In this document: positions 57,471-64,000 of the stretch, in pieces | Numbering within the stretch: the stretch's first letter is position 1 | How the letters are laid out: each line of letters begins with the position of its first letter | From: Dictyoglomus turgidum DSM 6724 | GTDB lineage: Bacteria > Dictyoglomota > Dictyoglomia > Dictyoglomales > Dictyoglomaceae | Assembly (NCBI RefSeq): GCF_000021645.1 | Contig: NC_011661.1 | Span: forward strand, 528,723 to 592,722 | Reading direction: 5' to 3' | DNA: 64,000 bases | The notes under the pieces: model-generated | Seen by the model: the letters and a program-made list of their open reading frames with translations, nothing else | What the model was told of the DNA's origin: nothing | The model's database searches: none | Translations under genes and position numbers: made by a program

Positions 57471-58710
57471 CAAAAATATCTGGCTCTTCAATCATTATGC
57501 TATAACTCCAAATCTTCCTGGGGGAACAAGGCATTTTGATTTTGGAAAAGAATTAGTAAGGAGAGGTTATAAAGTAACCATATTTGCTTCTAGCTTTCAT
57601 TATAGCTTACTTAGAGAAACTAAAGAATATGAAAAGGAGAAATTTATTATTGAAGATTACGAAGGAGTTAGATTTGTATGGTTAAAGACATTTTCATATT
57701 CTGGCAATGATTGGAGAAGAGTAGTCAACATGCTTTCTTATGCTATTAGAGCTTATGAAGTAGCTCAAAAAATTAATACAGAGAAACCTGATATTATAAT
57801 AGGATCTTCTGTACACCTTTTTGCAGTGTTCACTGCTTATTTACTCTCTAAGAAATATAAAACCCCATTTATAATGGAAGTAAGAGACCTTTGGCCTCAA
57901 ACATTAATGGATATGGGAGTTTCTAAATGGCATCCTTTTGTAATTTTGTTAGGAATACTTGAAAAATTTTTATATAAGAGAGCAGATAAAATAATAGTAT
58001 TACTACCAAGGGCTAATGAGTATATAGAAAAATTGGGAATTTCCCCTGAAAAGATTGTTTGGATTCCCAATGGGGTAGATTTCGAGAGGTTTCAGTTTAA
58101 GAACGGAGGAAGTTTGAGAGATGAAACTTATACTTCTGATGAATTTATAGTGACCTATACAGGTGCCATAGGAAAGGCTAATAATCTTGATGTTGCGGTA
58201 GAAGCTGCCAAAATACTTCAAAAAGATTATCCTAATATTAAATTTCTATTCGTGGGAGATGGACCAGAGAAAGGAAGATTATTAGAAATAGTGAAAAAAG
58301 AAAAAATAAATAACTTAGAATTTAAGGCTCCTTTGCCCAAGGATAGAATAGTAGAAATAATTCAAAAAGCTGATGTTCTTTTTCTAGCGCTTAAAGACTC
58401 CCCTCTTTATAAGTATGGTATAAGCTTAAACAAACTCTTTGATTATCTTGCTTCAGGGAAGCCTATTATTTTTTCTTCTAACTCTATCAATAATCCTGTG
58501 GATGAGGCTAAAGCGGGTATAACTGTTCCGCCAGATAATCCTCAAGCTCTTGCGGATGCTATAATTAAATTGTATAAAATGTCTCCTGAGGAAAGAAGAG
58601 CAATGGGATTAAATGGAAGAAAATATGTAGAAAAGTATCACTCTATACCTGTTCTTGTGGATAAGCTTGAAAAGATATTTGAAGAAGTAGGAGTTATGAA
58701 AAAGGGTTAG
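57463..58710 (+). CDS. Glycosyltransferase family 4 (WbuB-like)
   Basis: A 415-residue GT-B enzyme. [20 protein letters not shown] at the start and [13 protein letters not shown] match the WbuB-like branch that adds fucosamine- or N-acetylated deoxy-sugars. Donor-side motifs: [20 protein letters not shown] and [19 protein letters not shown] 57463 overlaps the previous stop; an earlier in-frame ATG (57427) lies within that gene. Together with the dehydratase this suggests a 6-deoxy-HexNAc sugar in the repeat, an inference. Confidence 0.9.
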   Translation: MANKNIWLFNHYAITPNLPGGTRHFDFGKELVRRGYKVTIFASSFHYSLLRETKEYEKEKFIIEDYEGVRFVWLKTFSYSGNDWRRVVNMLSYAIRAYEVAQKINTEKPDIIIGSSVHLFAVFTAYLLSKKYKTPFIMEVRDLWPQTLMDMGVSKWHPFVILLGILEKFLYKRADKIIVLLPRANEYIEKLGISPEKIVWIPNGVDFERFQFKNGGSLRDETYTSDEFIVTYTGAIGKANNLDVAVEAAKILQKDYPNIKFLFVGDGPEKGRLLEIVKKEKINNLEFKAPLPKDRIVEIIQKADVLFLALKDSPLYKYGISLNKLFDYLASGKPIIFSSNSINNPVDEAKAGITVPPDNPQALADAIIKLYKMSPEERRAMGLNGRKYVEKYHSIPVLVDKLEKIFEEVGVMKKG

Positions 58711-58723
58711 GGGTGCCAGAGAA

Positions 58724-59344
58724 ATGAGGAGTTATTTTTTAAAGCGTATCATAGATATTATTGGCTCCTTAATAGGGCTTGTTGTAGCGAGCCCTATTAT
58801 AGTGGTTATCTCCATAATAATTTACATTACAATGGGAAGACCTATATTTTTTAAGCAGGTTCGTCCTGGGTTAAAGGGAAAGCCTTTTGTGATATATAAA
58901 TTCAGGACTATGCTGGATTTAAGAGATGAAAATGGGAATCTTTTGCCTGATGAGAAGAGACTTACAACAATCGGTAAGTTTTTAAGAAGTACTACTTTAG
59001 ATGAGCTTCCTGAGTTTTGGAATGTGTTAAAAGGAGATATGAGTCTGGTGGGTCCAAGACCTCTTCTTATGGAGTATTTAGATAGGTATACTCCAGAGCA
59101 GGCAAGAAGACATAATGTAAAACCAGGTATGACAGGTTGGGCACAAATAAATGGTAGAAATGCTATAACTTGGGAAGAAAAATTTAAATTAGATGTATGG
59201 TATGTAGATAATTGGAATATTCTTCTTGATTTAAAGATTATCTTTCTTACCATTTTGAAGGTATTAAAGCGTGAGGGTATAAGTGCAGAAGGTCATGCTA
59301 CAATGCCTGAGTTTATGGGAGAAGAAGTTATAAACTCATTATGA
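58724..59344 (+). CDS. Initiating sugar-1-phosphate transferase (PglC/WcaJ family)
   Basis: A 206-residue monotopic membrane enzyme that puts the first sugar-1-phosphate on undecaprenyl phosphate. One N-terminal hydrophobic segment ([20 protein letters not shown]), then [46 protein letters not shown] and [12 protein letters not shown]. Short form without extra helices. It starts assembly of the repeat unit made by this locus. Start ATG after GGGGTG. Confidence 0.93.
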   Translation: MRSYFLKRIIDIIGSLIGLVVASPIIVVISIIIYITMGRPIFFKQVRPGLKGKPFVIYKFRTMLDLRDENGNLLPDEKRLTTIGKFLRSTTLDELPEFWNVLKGDMSLVGPRPLLMEYLDRYTPEQARRHNVKPGMTGWAQINGRNAITWEEKFKLDVWYVDNWNILLDLKIIFLTILKVLKREGISAEGHATMPEFMGEEVINSL

Positions 59345-59372
59345 AAGATTTTTAAAGGGAGGAATATAATTT

Positions 59373-60536
59373 GTGTATAATGATATTAAAATTCTCTTTT
59401 TGTCAAAATATCTTAATCCAAGTGGAGTTACAGTTTTTATGTTCAATTTAGGTAAGAAGTTAATTGAGAATGGATATTCAGTGGGGATAGCTACAGGGAA
59501 GGAAACAGGTGAGCATAGTTACTCACTTAAAAAATTTAGAGAGGCTGGTTTTGAAACATTTGAAATTCCGTTTCCTGGTAAGGGTTATGGTGTAAGCAAT
59601 ATACTTAGGTTATCTAAGTCTATATTAAAATATTTAGAAATTATTAGAGAGTATAAGCCAGATTTAATTCATGTCCATTGGAGAATTACAAGTTTATTTG
59701 CAGAGTTATCATATAAATTATTTGGTATTCCTTATATAGTTACGCTTCATTTAGAGGGAATTCCCAATAATAGAATATCAAAGTTGTTATCATTCTGGGG
59801 AGAATATGCTATTGCTATTTCAAGAGAAACTTATGATTACTTACATTCTGCTTTTAATCTTCCATTGTCAAAAATAAAACTAATATACAATGGGGTAGAC
59901 GAGGATTATTTTTATCCACCTAACGAGAATGATAGAATAGATGCAAAGAGAAAATTTGGAATATCACTTGATGATAAGGTGGTCTGTCTAATTGGAAGAT
60001 TTTCAAAAGTTAAGGGGCATGATTTATTGATTAAGGCTGCTTCTTTATTAAAAGAGAGAAATGTTAAACCAATCTTTATTTTGGCAGGTAGCGGTGATGA
60101 GTCTTGGATAAGAGCTATGATCGAAGAATATGAGCTTCAAGATCAATTTATCTCAACTGGGTTTTTAGATAGTAGAGATGTTTTGTGGGCTTCTGATATA
60201 TTAGTACTTCCAAGTAGAAAAGAAGGTTTTCCTTTAGTAGTAGTGGAAGCAATGTTATGTGGGGTTCCTACTATCAGAACTCCAGCTGCTGGAGCTTATG
60301 ATCAGATTGAAGATGGTATTAATGGGTACATAATTCCTTTTGAAGATGAAAAATCTTTGGCTGATCGGATTCAACTTTTGATAGAGGATGATGAATTGAG
60401 AAGAAAAATATCAAAAAAAGCTTTTGAAAAGGCTAAACAGGTTTTTACTCTTCGGGAAATGGTCAGTAATTATATAAAGGTCTATGAGGATGTATTATCC
60501 AAAAAGAAAAAGATCTATCGGTATATGGAGAGTTAG
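59373..60536 (+). CDS. Glycosyltransferase family 4
   Basis: A 387-residue GT-B enzyme. FLSKYLNPSGVTVFMFNLGK at the acceptor side, HVHWR, then CLIGRFSKVKGHDLLIKAAS and the donor motif PSRKEGFPLVVVEAMLCGVP. GTG start at 59373, after AAAGGGAGG. Third GT4 of the locus. Downstream genes form a pair with a different role, so this may be the last transferase in the chain. Confidence 0.9.
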   Translation: MYNDIKILFLSKYLNPSGVTVFMFNLGKKLIENGYSVGIATGKETGEHSYSLKKFREAGFETFEIPFPGKGYGVSNILRLSKSILKYLEIIREYKPDLIHVHWRITSLFAELSYKLFGIPYIVTLHLEGIPNNRISKLLSFWGEYAIAISRETYDYLHSAFNLPLSKIKLIYNGVDEDYFYPPNENDRIDAKRKFGISLDDKVVCLIGRFSKVKGHDLLIKAASLLKERNVKPIFILAGSGDESWIRAMIEEYELQDQFISTGFLDSRDVLWASDILVLPSRKEGFPLVVVEAMLCGVPTIRTPAAGAYDQIEDGINGYIIPFEDEKSLADRIQLLIEDDELRRKISKKAFEKAKQVFTLREMVSNYIKVYEDVLSKKKKIYRYMES

Positions 60537-60538
60537 AA

Positions 60539-61501
60539 ATGAATATTTTGTTAACATCTGTAGGAAGAAGAGTTTCTCTTGTAAAGTTTTTTAAAGAAGC
60601 CCTTAATGGAGAGGGATATGTTTATACTGCGGATTGTGATCCTACGGCTCCAGGGCTTTATGTGGCAGATAAAAGTTTTTTGGTTCCAAGAGTAACCAGT
60701 GAGGATTATATTCCCCTTCTTTTAGACAAATGTGGAAAAGAGAACATAAAATTGATTATTCCACTCATCGATCCAGAACTACCTATATTGGCTTGGGAAA
60801 GAGATAAATTTTTGGAGAAAGGAATTATACCTCTTGTCTCTTCTTATGAGAGAGTAATGATAGGCTATGATAAGCTTTTAACATATGAATTTTTAGTAGA
60901 AAATTCTTTCCCTTCTCCTAAAACATTTTCTTTTGATAAAGATCTTGCAGAAAACAAGCTTGACTTTCCTCTTATAATAAAACCTCGCTTTGGTTCCGCA
61001 AGTATTGGTGTACAAAAATGTGAAAATTATCAAGATTTAGAGTTTTATGCTCGGAAAATTTCTGAACCAATTTTACAGGAATTCTTGCAAGGAGATGAAA
61101 TAACTTTGGATATTCTTTGTGATTTTGAAGGAAACCCTATCTCTATTGTTCAGAGAAAGAGAATTAAAGTAAGGGGAGGAGAAGTTGAAAGAGGCATTAC
61201 TATAAAAAATTATGAATTACTATATCTTACTTTAGATCTTGTTAAGAAGCTAAAACCATTTGGTGTTATCAATATTCAATGTTTTTTGACCTCAAGGGGA
61301 TTTTATTTTACCGAGATTAATCCTCGTTTTGGGGGAGGCTATCCTCTTACCCATTATGCAGGTGTGAATTTCCCTCAGTTGATTATTAAACTGATAAAAG
61401 GAGAGAAGGTCGAACCAATCATAGGAGAATACAAAGAAGGTGTTTTAATGTTAAGATATGACGAAGGAATTTTTATAAGTGAAGAAGAACTTTTAAAATG
61501 A
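60539..61501 (+). CDS. ATP-grasp enzyme, CarB-like
   Basis: A 320-residue ATP-grasp protein: LLTSVGRRVSLVKFFKEAL, ADCDPTAPGLYVADKSFLVP, FPLIIKPRFGSASIGVQK, EPILQEFLQGDEITLDILCD and FYFTEINPRFGGGYPLTHYA with the metal Glu/Asn. ILLTSVGRR-type ATP-grasps in glycan loci likely form an amide or peptide-like bond. It overlaps the HAD gene by four bases, a pairing repeated in other genomes. Different in sequence from the ATP-grasp at 51627. Confidence 0.85.
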   Translation: MNILLTSVGRRVSLVKFFKEALNGEGYVYTADCDPTAPGLYVADKSFLVPRVTSEDYIPLLLDKCGKENIKLIIPLIDPELPILAWERDKFLEKGIIPLVSSYERVMIGYDKLLTYEFLVENSFPSPKTFSFDKDLAENKLDFPLIIKPRFGSASIGVQKCENYQDLEFYARKISEPILQEFLQGDEITLDILCDFEGNPISIVQRKRIKVRGGEVERGITIKNYELLYLTLDLVKKLKPFGVINIQCFLTSRGFYFTEINPRFGGGYPLTHYAGVNFPQLIIKLIKGEKVEPIIGEYKEGVLMLRYDEGIFISEEELLK

Positions 61502-62172
61502 TTAGACTTATTATATTTGATTTAGACGATACACTTTATCCAGAGATAGAATTTGTAATGAGTGGTTTTAAAGCAGTAGCGAAAGCTATTTCACAAGATT
61601 TTGATTTTGACACTAATAAGATTTATGCTTTACTTATAGAAGCTTTTAAAGAAGATAAGAAATTTGTTTTTAACAGGGTATTAAAGTATTTAAAAATTTA
61701 TAACGAAGATTACCTTAATAAACTAATCTTTTTATATAGGACTCATAATCCTGAAATACATCTCTATAAAGATGCTGAAGAGATGCTTCCTTATTTAAAA
61801 GAGCATTTTCTATTGGGACTTATCACTGACGGATTTCCCACTACTCAAAGGTTAAAAGTTGAGGCTTTAAATATTGAAAGGTATTTTGATGGTATTATAT
61901 ATACTGGAGAAAAAGGTGAAAATTATAGTAAACCTTCTATATTTCCTTTTATAGATATGCTTAATGAGTTTCACATTCAATCAGATGAGGCTATCTACAT
62001 AGGAGATAATATAGAAAAAGATTTCAAAGGGCCAAAAGCCCTTGGAATGGTTTCTATAAGAGTCATAAGGAATGGAATATATAAGAATTCCATTTCACCC
62101 GGAAAAGATTTTGATCCAGATTATGTTATAAATTCACTTTTTGAGCTCGATAATCTATTAAACAAGTTATAG
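61498..62172 (+). CDS. HAD-family hydrolase
   Basis: A 224-residue phosphatase-type enzyme. Motif I FDLDDTLYPE (nucleophile Asp near residue 8), motif II LITDGFPT, motif III Lys in SKPSIFPF and motif IV YIGDNIEKDF. The helical cap between motifs I and II makes it subfamily I. Being coupled to the ATP-grasp gene, it may remove the phosphate from the product or substrate of that step. Last intact gene of the polysaccharide locus. Confidence 0.88.
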   Translation: MIRLIIFDLDDTLYPEIEFVMSGFKAVAKAISQDFDFDTNKIYALLIEAFKEDKKFVFNRVLKYLKIYNEDYLNKLIFLYRTHNPEIHLYKDAEEMLPYLKEHFLLGLITDGFPTTQRLKVEALNIERYFDGIIYTGEKGENYSKPSIFPFIDMLNEFHIQSDEAIYIGDNIEKDFKGPKALGMVSIRVIRNGIYKNSISPGKDFDPDYVINSLFELDNLLNKL

Positions 62173-62181
62173 TTTTTCAAT

Positions 62182-62251
62182 GTAAAGGAATTAGAACGAG
62201 AAATTTGAAAGAAAAAATTGCTCTACTTATCAGGAAGGATAAAAGGTCTAA
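62182..62251 (+). repeat. Relic of an antitoxin gene, copy 1
   Basis: Reads VKELEREI, stop, KKKIALLIRKDKRSN, stop. It is about three-quarters identical at the DNA level to 63422-63494, where the same stretch lies in a frameshifted antitoxin gene (LEREIWKIKIALLKSGSIKR). Confidence 0.6.
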
Positions 62252-62358
62252 TTGATATGGTATAGTGTAGTTTGAGGTGAGAAGGATGGATAATTAGAGT
62301 GATAAATTATGAGTTATGAAGAATAGGTTAATATAATACTATAGGAGGAATCAGAAAT

Positions 62359-62481
62359 ATGGAGTATTTGGATATAAAAAATCGTATTGAAAGGATTTCT
62401 AAAGAGATCACTGAGTTAAGAAAGAGGTTGATCTTAGAAGGTGTTATAGATAAAGAGAAAAATGAGATTTCTTCCTCTTGA
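62359..62481 (+). CDS. Short helical VapB-like antitoxin
   Basis: A 40-residue ORF with TAGGAGGAATC before its ATG. It is helical and charged (IKNRIERISKEITELRKRLI) and overlaps the next ORF, a PIN-domain gene, by 20 bases, as expected for an antitoxin-toxin pair. Since the toxin is broken, it may no longer have a target. It is short even for this class; the DNA-binding part seems absent. Confidence 0.5.
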   Translation: MEYLDIKNRIERISKEITELRKRLILEGVIDKEKNEISSS

Positions 62482-62831
62482 TAGTTCAATTATAATAGCT
62501 GCTCTAAGAGAACAGGAAGAAAAGCATAATACATGACACAGTACTTGTCGAGGTTACTGCTGCAATTAGAAGGAGGACCGGTTCAAAAGAACTTGCTGAA
62601 AAGGTTAGGTTTTATCTAGGAGATATCGATTCAATCCATTTTTTAGAGCTTGAGTCTTACAGAGCAGAAGAGGCTTCTAAAGTTGCAGAAGAACTCAGTG
62701 TAAGAGGAATGGATGCAATAGTCATTCAAATTGCTAGAGAATTCGGTTCTGTCCTTCTAACCCTTGATAATGAGATGGCAGAGAAATCTAAAAACTTTGT
62801 TTATGTTGGTAAAATAGAAGAGATTTTATGA
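62462..62831 (+). pseudogene. VapC-type PIN-domain toxin pseudogene
   Basis: ATG 62462 begins MRFLPLDSSIIIAALREQEE (first catalytic Asp) and hits TGA after about 24 codons. The rest continues in another frame: DTVLVEVTAAIRRRTGSKEL with the second acidic residue, RGMDAIVIQIAREFG and TLDNEM. All PIN catalytic positions survive, but about 10-15 residues around the break are missing, so this is a deletion plus frameshift. Confidence 0.75.
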
Positions 62832-62909
62832 ATACTATTCCCCAACTTTTAGAACAGAAGAAGAATAGAAGGAAATAAAAAATAGAATAATTATGGAGTA
62901 ATAGGACTT

Positions 62910-63254
62910 ATGAGTCTTAAAATTCTGAATGCAAATCCCAATTTTTCTACTCTTATAACTCTTATCTTTGTTTATAGTGTTCCTATATATGATTCAGCTT
63001 TAACAGTTATACGAAGATTTATCTCTGGAAAATCTATATTTACTCCAGATTTGGGACATTTCTATAACAAGCTTTATAATATTACCAGAAATTATGTAGG
63101 AACAGGTTTAATAATATATCTTTTTTCTATTGTTCTTGGAATTATAGGAATTTGGTTATATTCTTTAACTCCTATTTTGAGTCTTGTATTAGGAGGATTA
63201 ATCTGGATTATTCTCGTATATTTAGGATATAAGTTGGGATTTTTAGAAGGCTAA
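62910..63254 (+). pseudogene. C-terminal fragment of a WecA/MraY-type sugar-phosphate transferase
   Basis: A 114-residue ORF with two or three membrane helices. VPIYDSALTVIRRFISGKSI followed by FTPDLGHFYNKL matches the conserved P-x-x-D...R-R...D-x-x-H region near the end of polyprenyl-phosphate HexNAc-1-phosphate transferases; the catalytic N-terminal two thirds are absent. No ribosome site precedes it. Probably a decayed remainder of an initiating transferase replaced by the gene at 58724. Confidence 0.65.
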
Positions 63255-63398
63255 TTTATATAACGAGTACTATAGCCTGAGCTTATGGAACTACGCGAAA
63301 CATTTGGAAAAATTTTTACGTCTGCGAGAGGAAGATTTTAATATGGTATAATGTTAGCCAGAGATATTCAAATAAAGAAGGAGAATTTATTTGGGTTA

Positions 63399-63597
63399 TG
63401 GATATTGATATTTACGATAAAGTAAAAAACTAGAGCGTGAAATTTGGAAGATAAAGATTGCTCTGTTGAAATCAGGAAGTATAAAAAGGTCTAAGAAGCC
63501 CATCTCTTTAGAGGGTATTTGGAAAGGGGTTGAGATTACAGAAGAAGACATTGAAAGAGCTAAGAAGCCCCTTTTTCCTCAAGATTATGAGGTGTAG
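63399..63597 (+). pseudogene. Frameshifted VapB-like antitoxin, copy 2
   Basis: ATG GAT at 63399 gives MDIDIYDKVKN and a stop directly after an A-run; with one extra A the frame continues KKLEREIWKIKIALLKSGSI, KRSKKPISLEGIWKGVEITE and EDIERAKKPLFPQDYEV to TAG at 63595. LEGIWKG is a common antitoxin tail. AAGGAG lies upstream, and a TATAAT (about 63347) could be its promoter. The toxin relic follows. Confidence 0.65.
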
Positions 63598-63610
63598 GGA
63601 TTCTTAACAG

Positions 63611-63987
63611 ATGAGCCTCTATGTAGCTGATACCCATTCTCTTGAAGTGAAAAGCTTGGGCAGAAAGCGCTTTAAGTATTTAGAGATTCAATTTTAGGAG
63701 AGGTTGTAATAATTATTCCGCCCATTGTGTTGGCAGAAGTGATAGATATTGCTGAAAAGAAACGCATTAGCATTGATTATGAAGAATTAATAGATAAAAT
63801 TGAGGAAAACAGTAGTTTTGAAATTTATCCTCTTGATATAAATGTTTTGAGAATGTTAAAAGATGTTCCCAATATTTACGAATTACATGATAAAATTATA
63901 GTTGCAACAGCTAAATTATTGGATGCAAAGGTGATTACTAAGGATGTAGATATACAGAATTCTAAATTAGTTGAAACAATCTGGTAG
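63611..63987 (+). pseudogene. PIN-domain toxin pseudogene, copy 2
   Basis: ATG 63611 begins MSLYVADTHSLEVKS (first Asp), then shifts frame at least twice before DSILGEVVIIIPPIVLAEVI (Glu) and the open 3' part, ELHDKIIVATAKLLDAKVIT and KDVDIQNSKLVETIW. A typical VapC of about 125 residues with the N-terminal third disrupted. The remaining 13 bases of the window hold nothing further. Confidence 0.7.
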
Positions 63988-64000
63988 AAAAAGACCTCAC

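Overview
The window is a low-GC, gene-dense stretch of bacterial chromosome. Gene content is that of an anaerobic, probably thermophilic, sugar-fermenting bacterium: a trimeric NAD-linked [FeFe]-hydrogenase, Rex, peroxiredoxin rather than catalase, an Mrp/NifX-type metal cluster, FeoAB iron uptake, a GH32 sugar operon and PIN-domain and MNT/HepT toxin-antitoxin genes. Arginine is mostly AGA/AGG, strong AGGAGG ribosome sites are common, and several genes appear to be leaderless. The combination looks like Dictyoglomus, but that name is an inference from general knowledge, not from a database match.

Layout. 1-3.4 kb: alkaline phosphatase, a DUF4388 protein, arsenate reductase, a HepT-like protein and a dead peroxiredoxin. 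3.5-7.0 kb: PadR-controlled cluster (Trp/Gly-rich protein, broken permease, zinc ribbon, Mrp ATPase, NifX-like protein, metallo-beta-lactamase-fold protein), probably for metal or Fe-S handling. 7.1-10.4 kb: a secreted protein, then a two-component system and a small secreted acidic protein whose promoter carries four 11-bp direct repeats. 10.5-13.6 kb: ferrous-iron operon (short HTH-like ORF, DtxR-FeoA fusion, FeoA, FeoB) behind two tandem palindromic operators. 13.6-15.2 kb: methyltransferase and MNT/HepT pair. 15.5-21.3 kb: LacI regulator, ABC sugar importer and GH32 fructosidase with twin operators. 21.6-25.9 kb: TldD/TldE, an aldo-keto reductase and a lipoprotein. 26.2-33.9 kb: sensory hydrogenase, PP2C phosphatase, HydC-HydB-HydA and Rex, with Rex-like boxes at the promoter. 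33.9-36.1 kb: convergent ABC importer operon with its own Rex-like box. 36.2-44.9 kb: MurJ, small multidrug-type protein, heterodimeric ABC exporter, broken DinB gene, MFS transporter and peroxiredoxin. 45.2-62.2 kb: a surface-polysaccharide locus. 62.2-64.0 kb: decayed toxin-antitoxin and glycosyltransferase fragments.

The polysaccharide locus encodes a membrane dehydratase, enzymes resembling the UDP-diacetamido-uronic acid pathway (dehydrogenase, oxidoreductase, acetyltransferase, epimerase; the aminotransferase is absent), an ATP-grasp/PHP/deacetylase cassette flanked by fragments of a second 2-epimerase gene, a Wzy-like polymerase, four glycosyl/sugar-phosphate transferases and an ATP-grasp/HAD pair.

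The most notable points are the Rex-like operators linking the hydrogenase operon to an uncharacterised importer, the 11-bp-phased operator next to the two-component system, the unassigned metal cluster with its Trp-rich protein, a G-tract run in an AT-rich intergenic region, and a high number of frameshifted or nonsense-interrupted genes.
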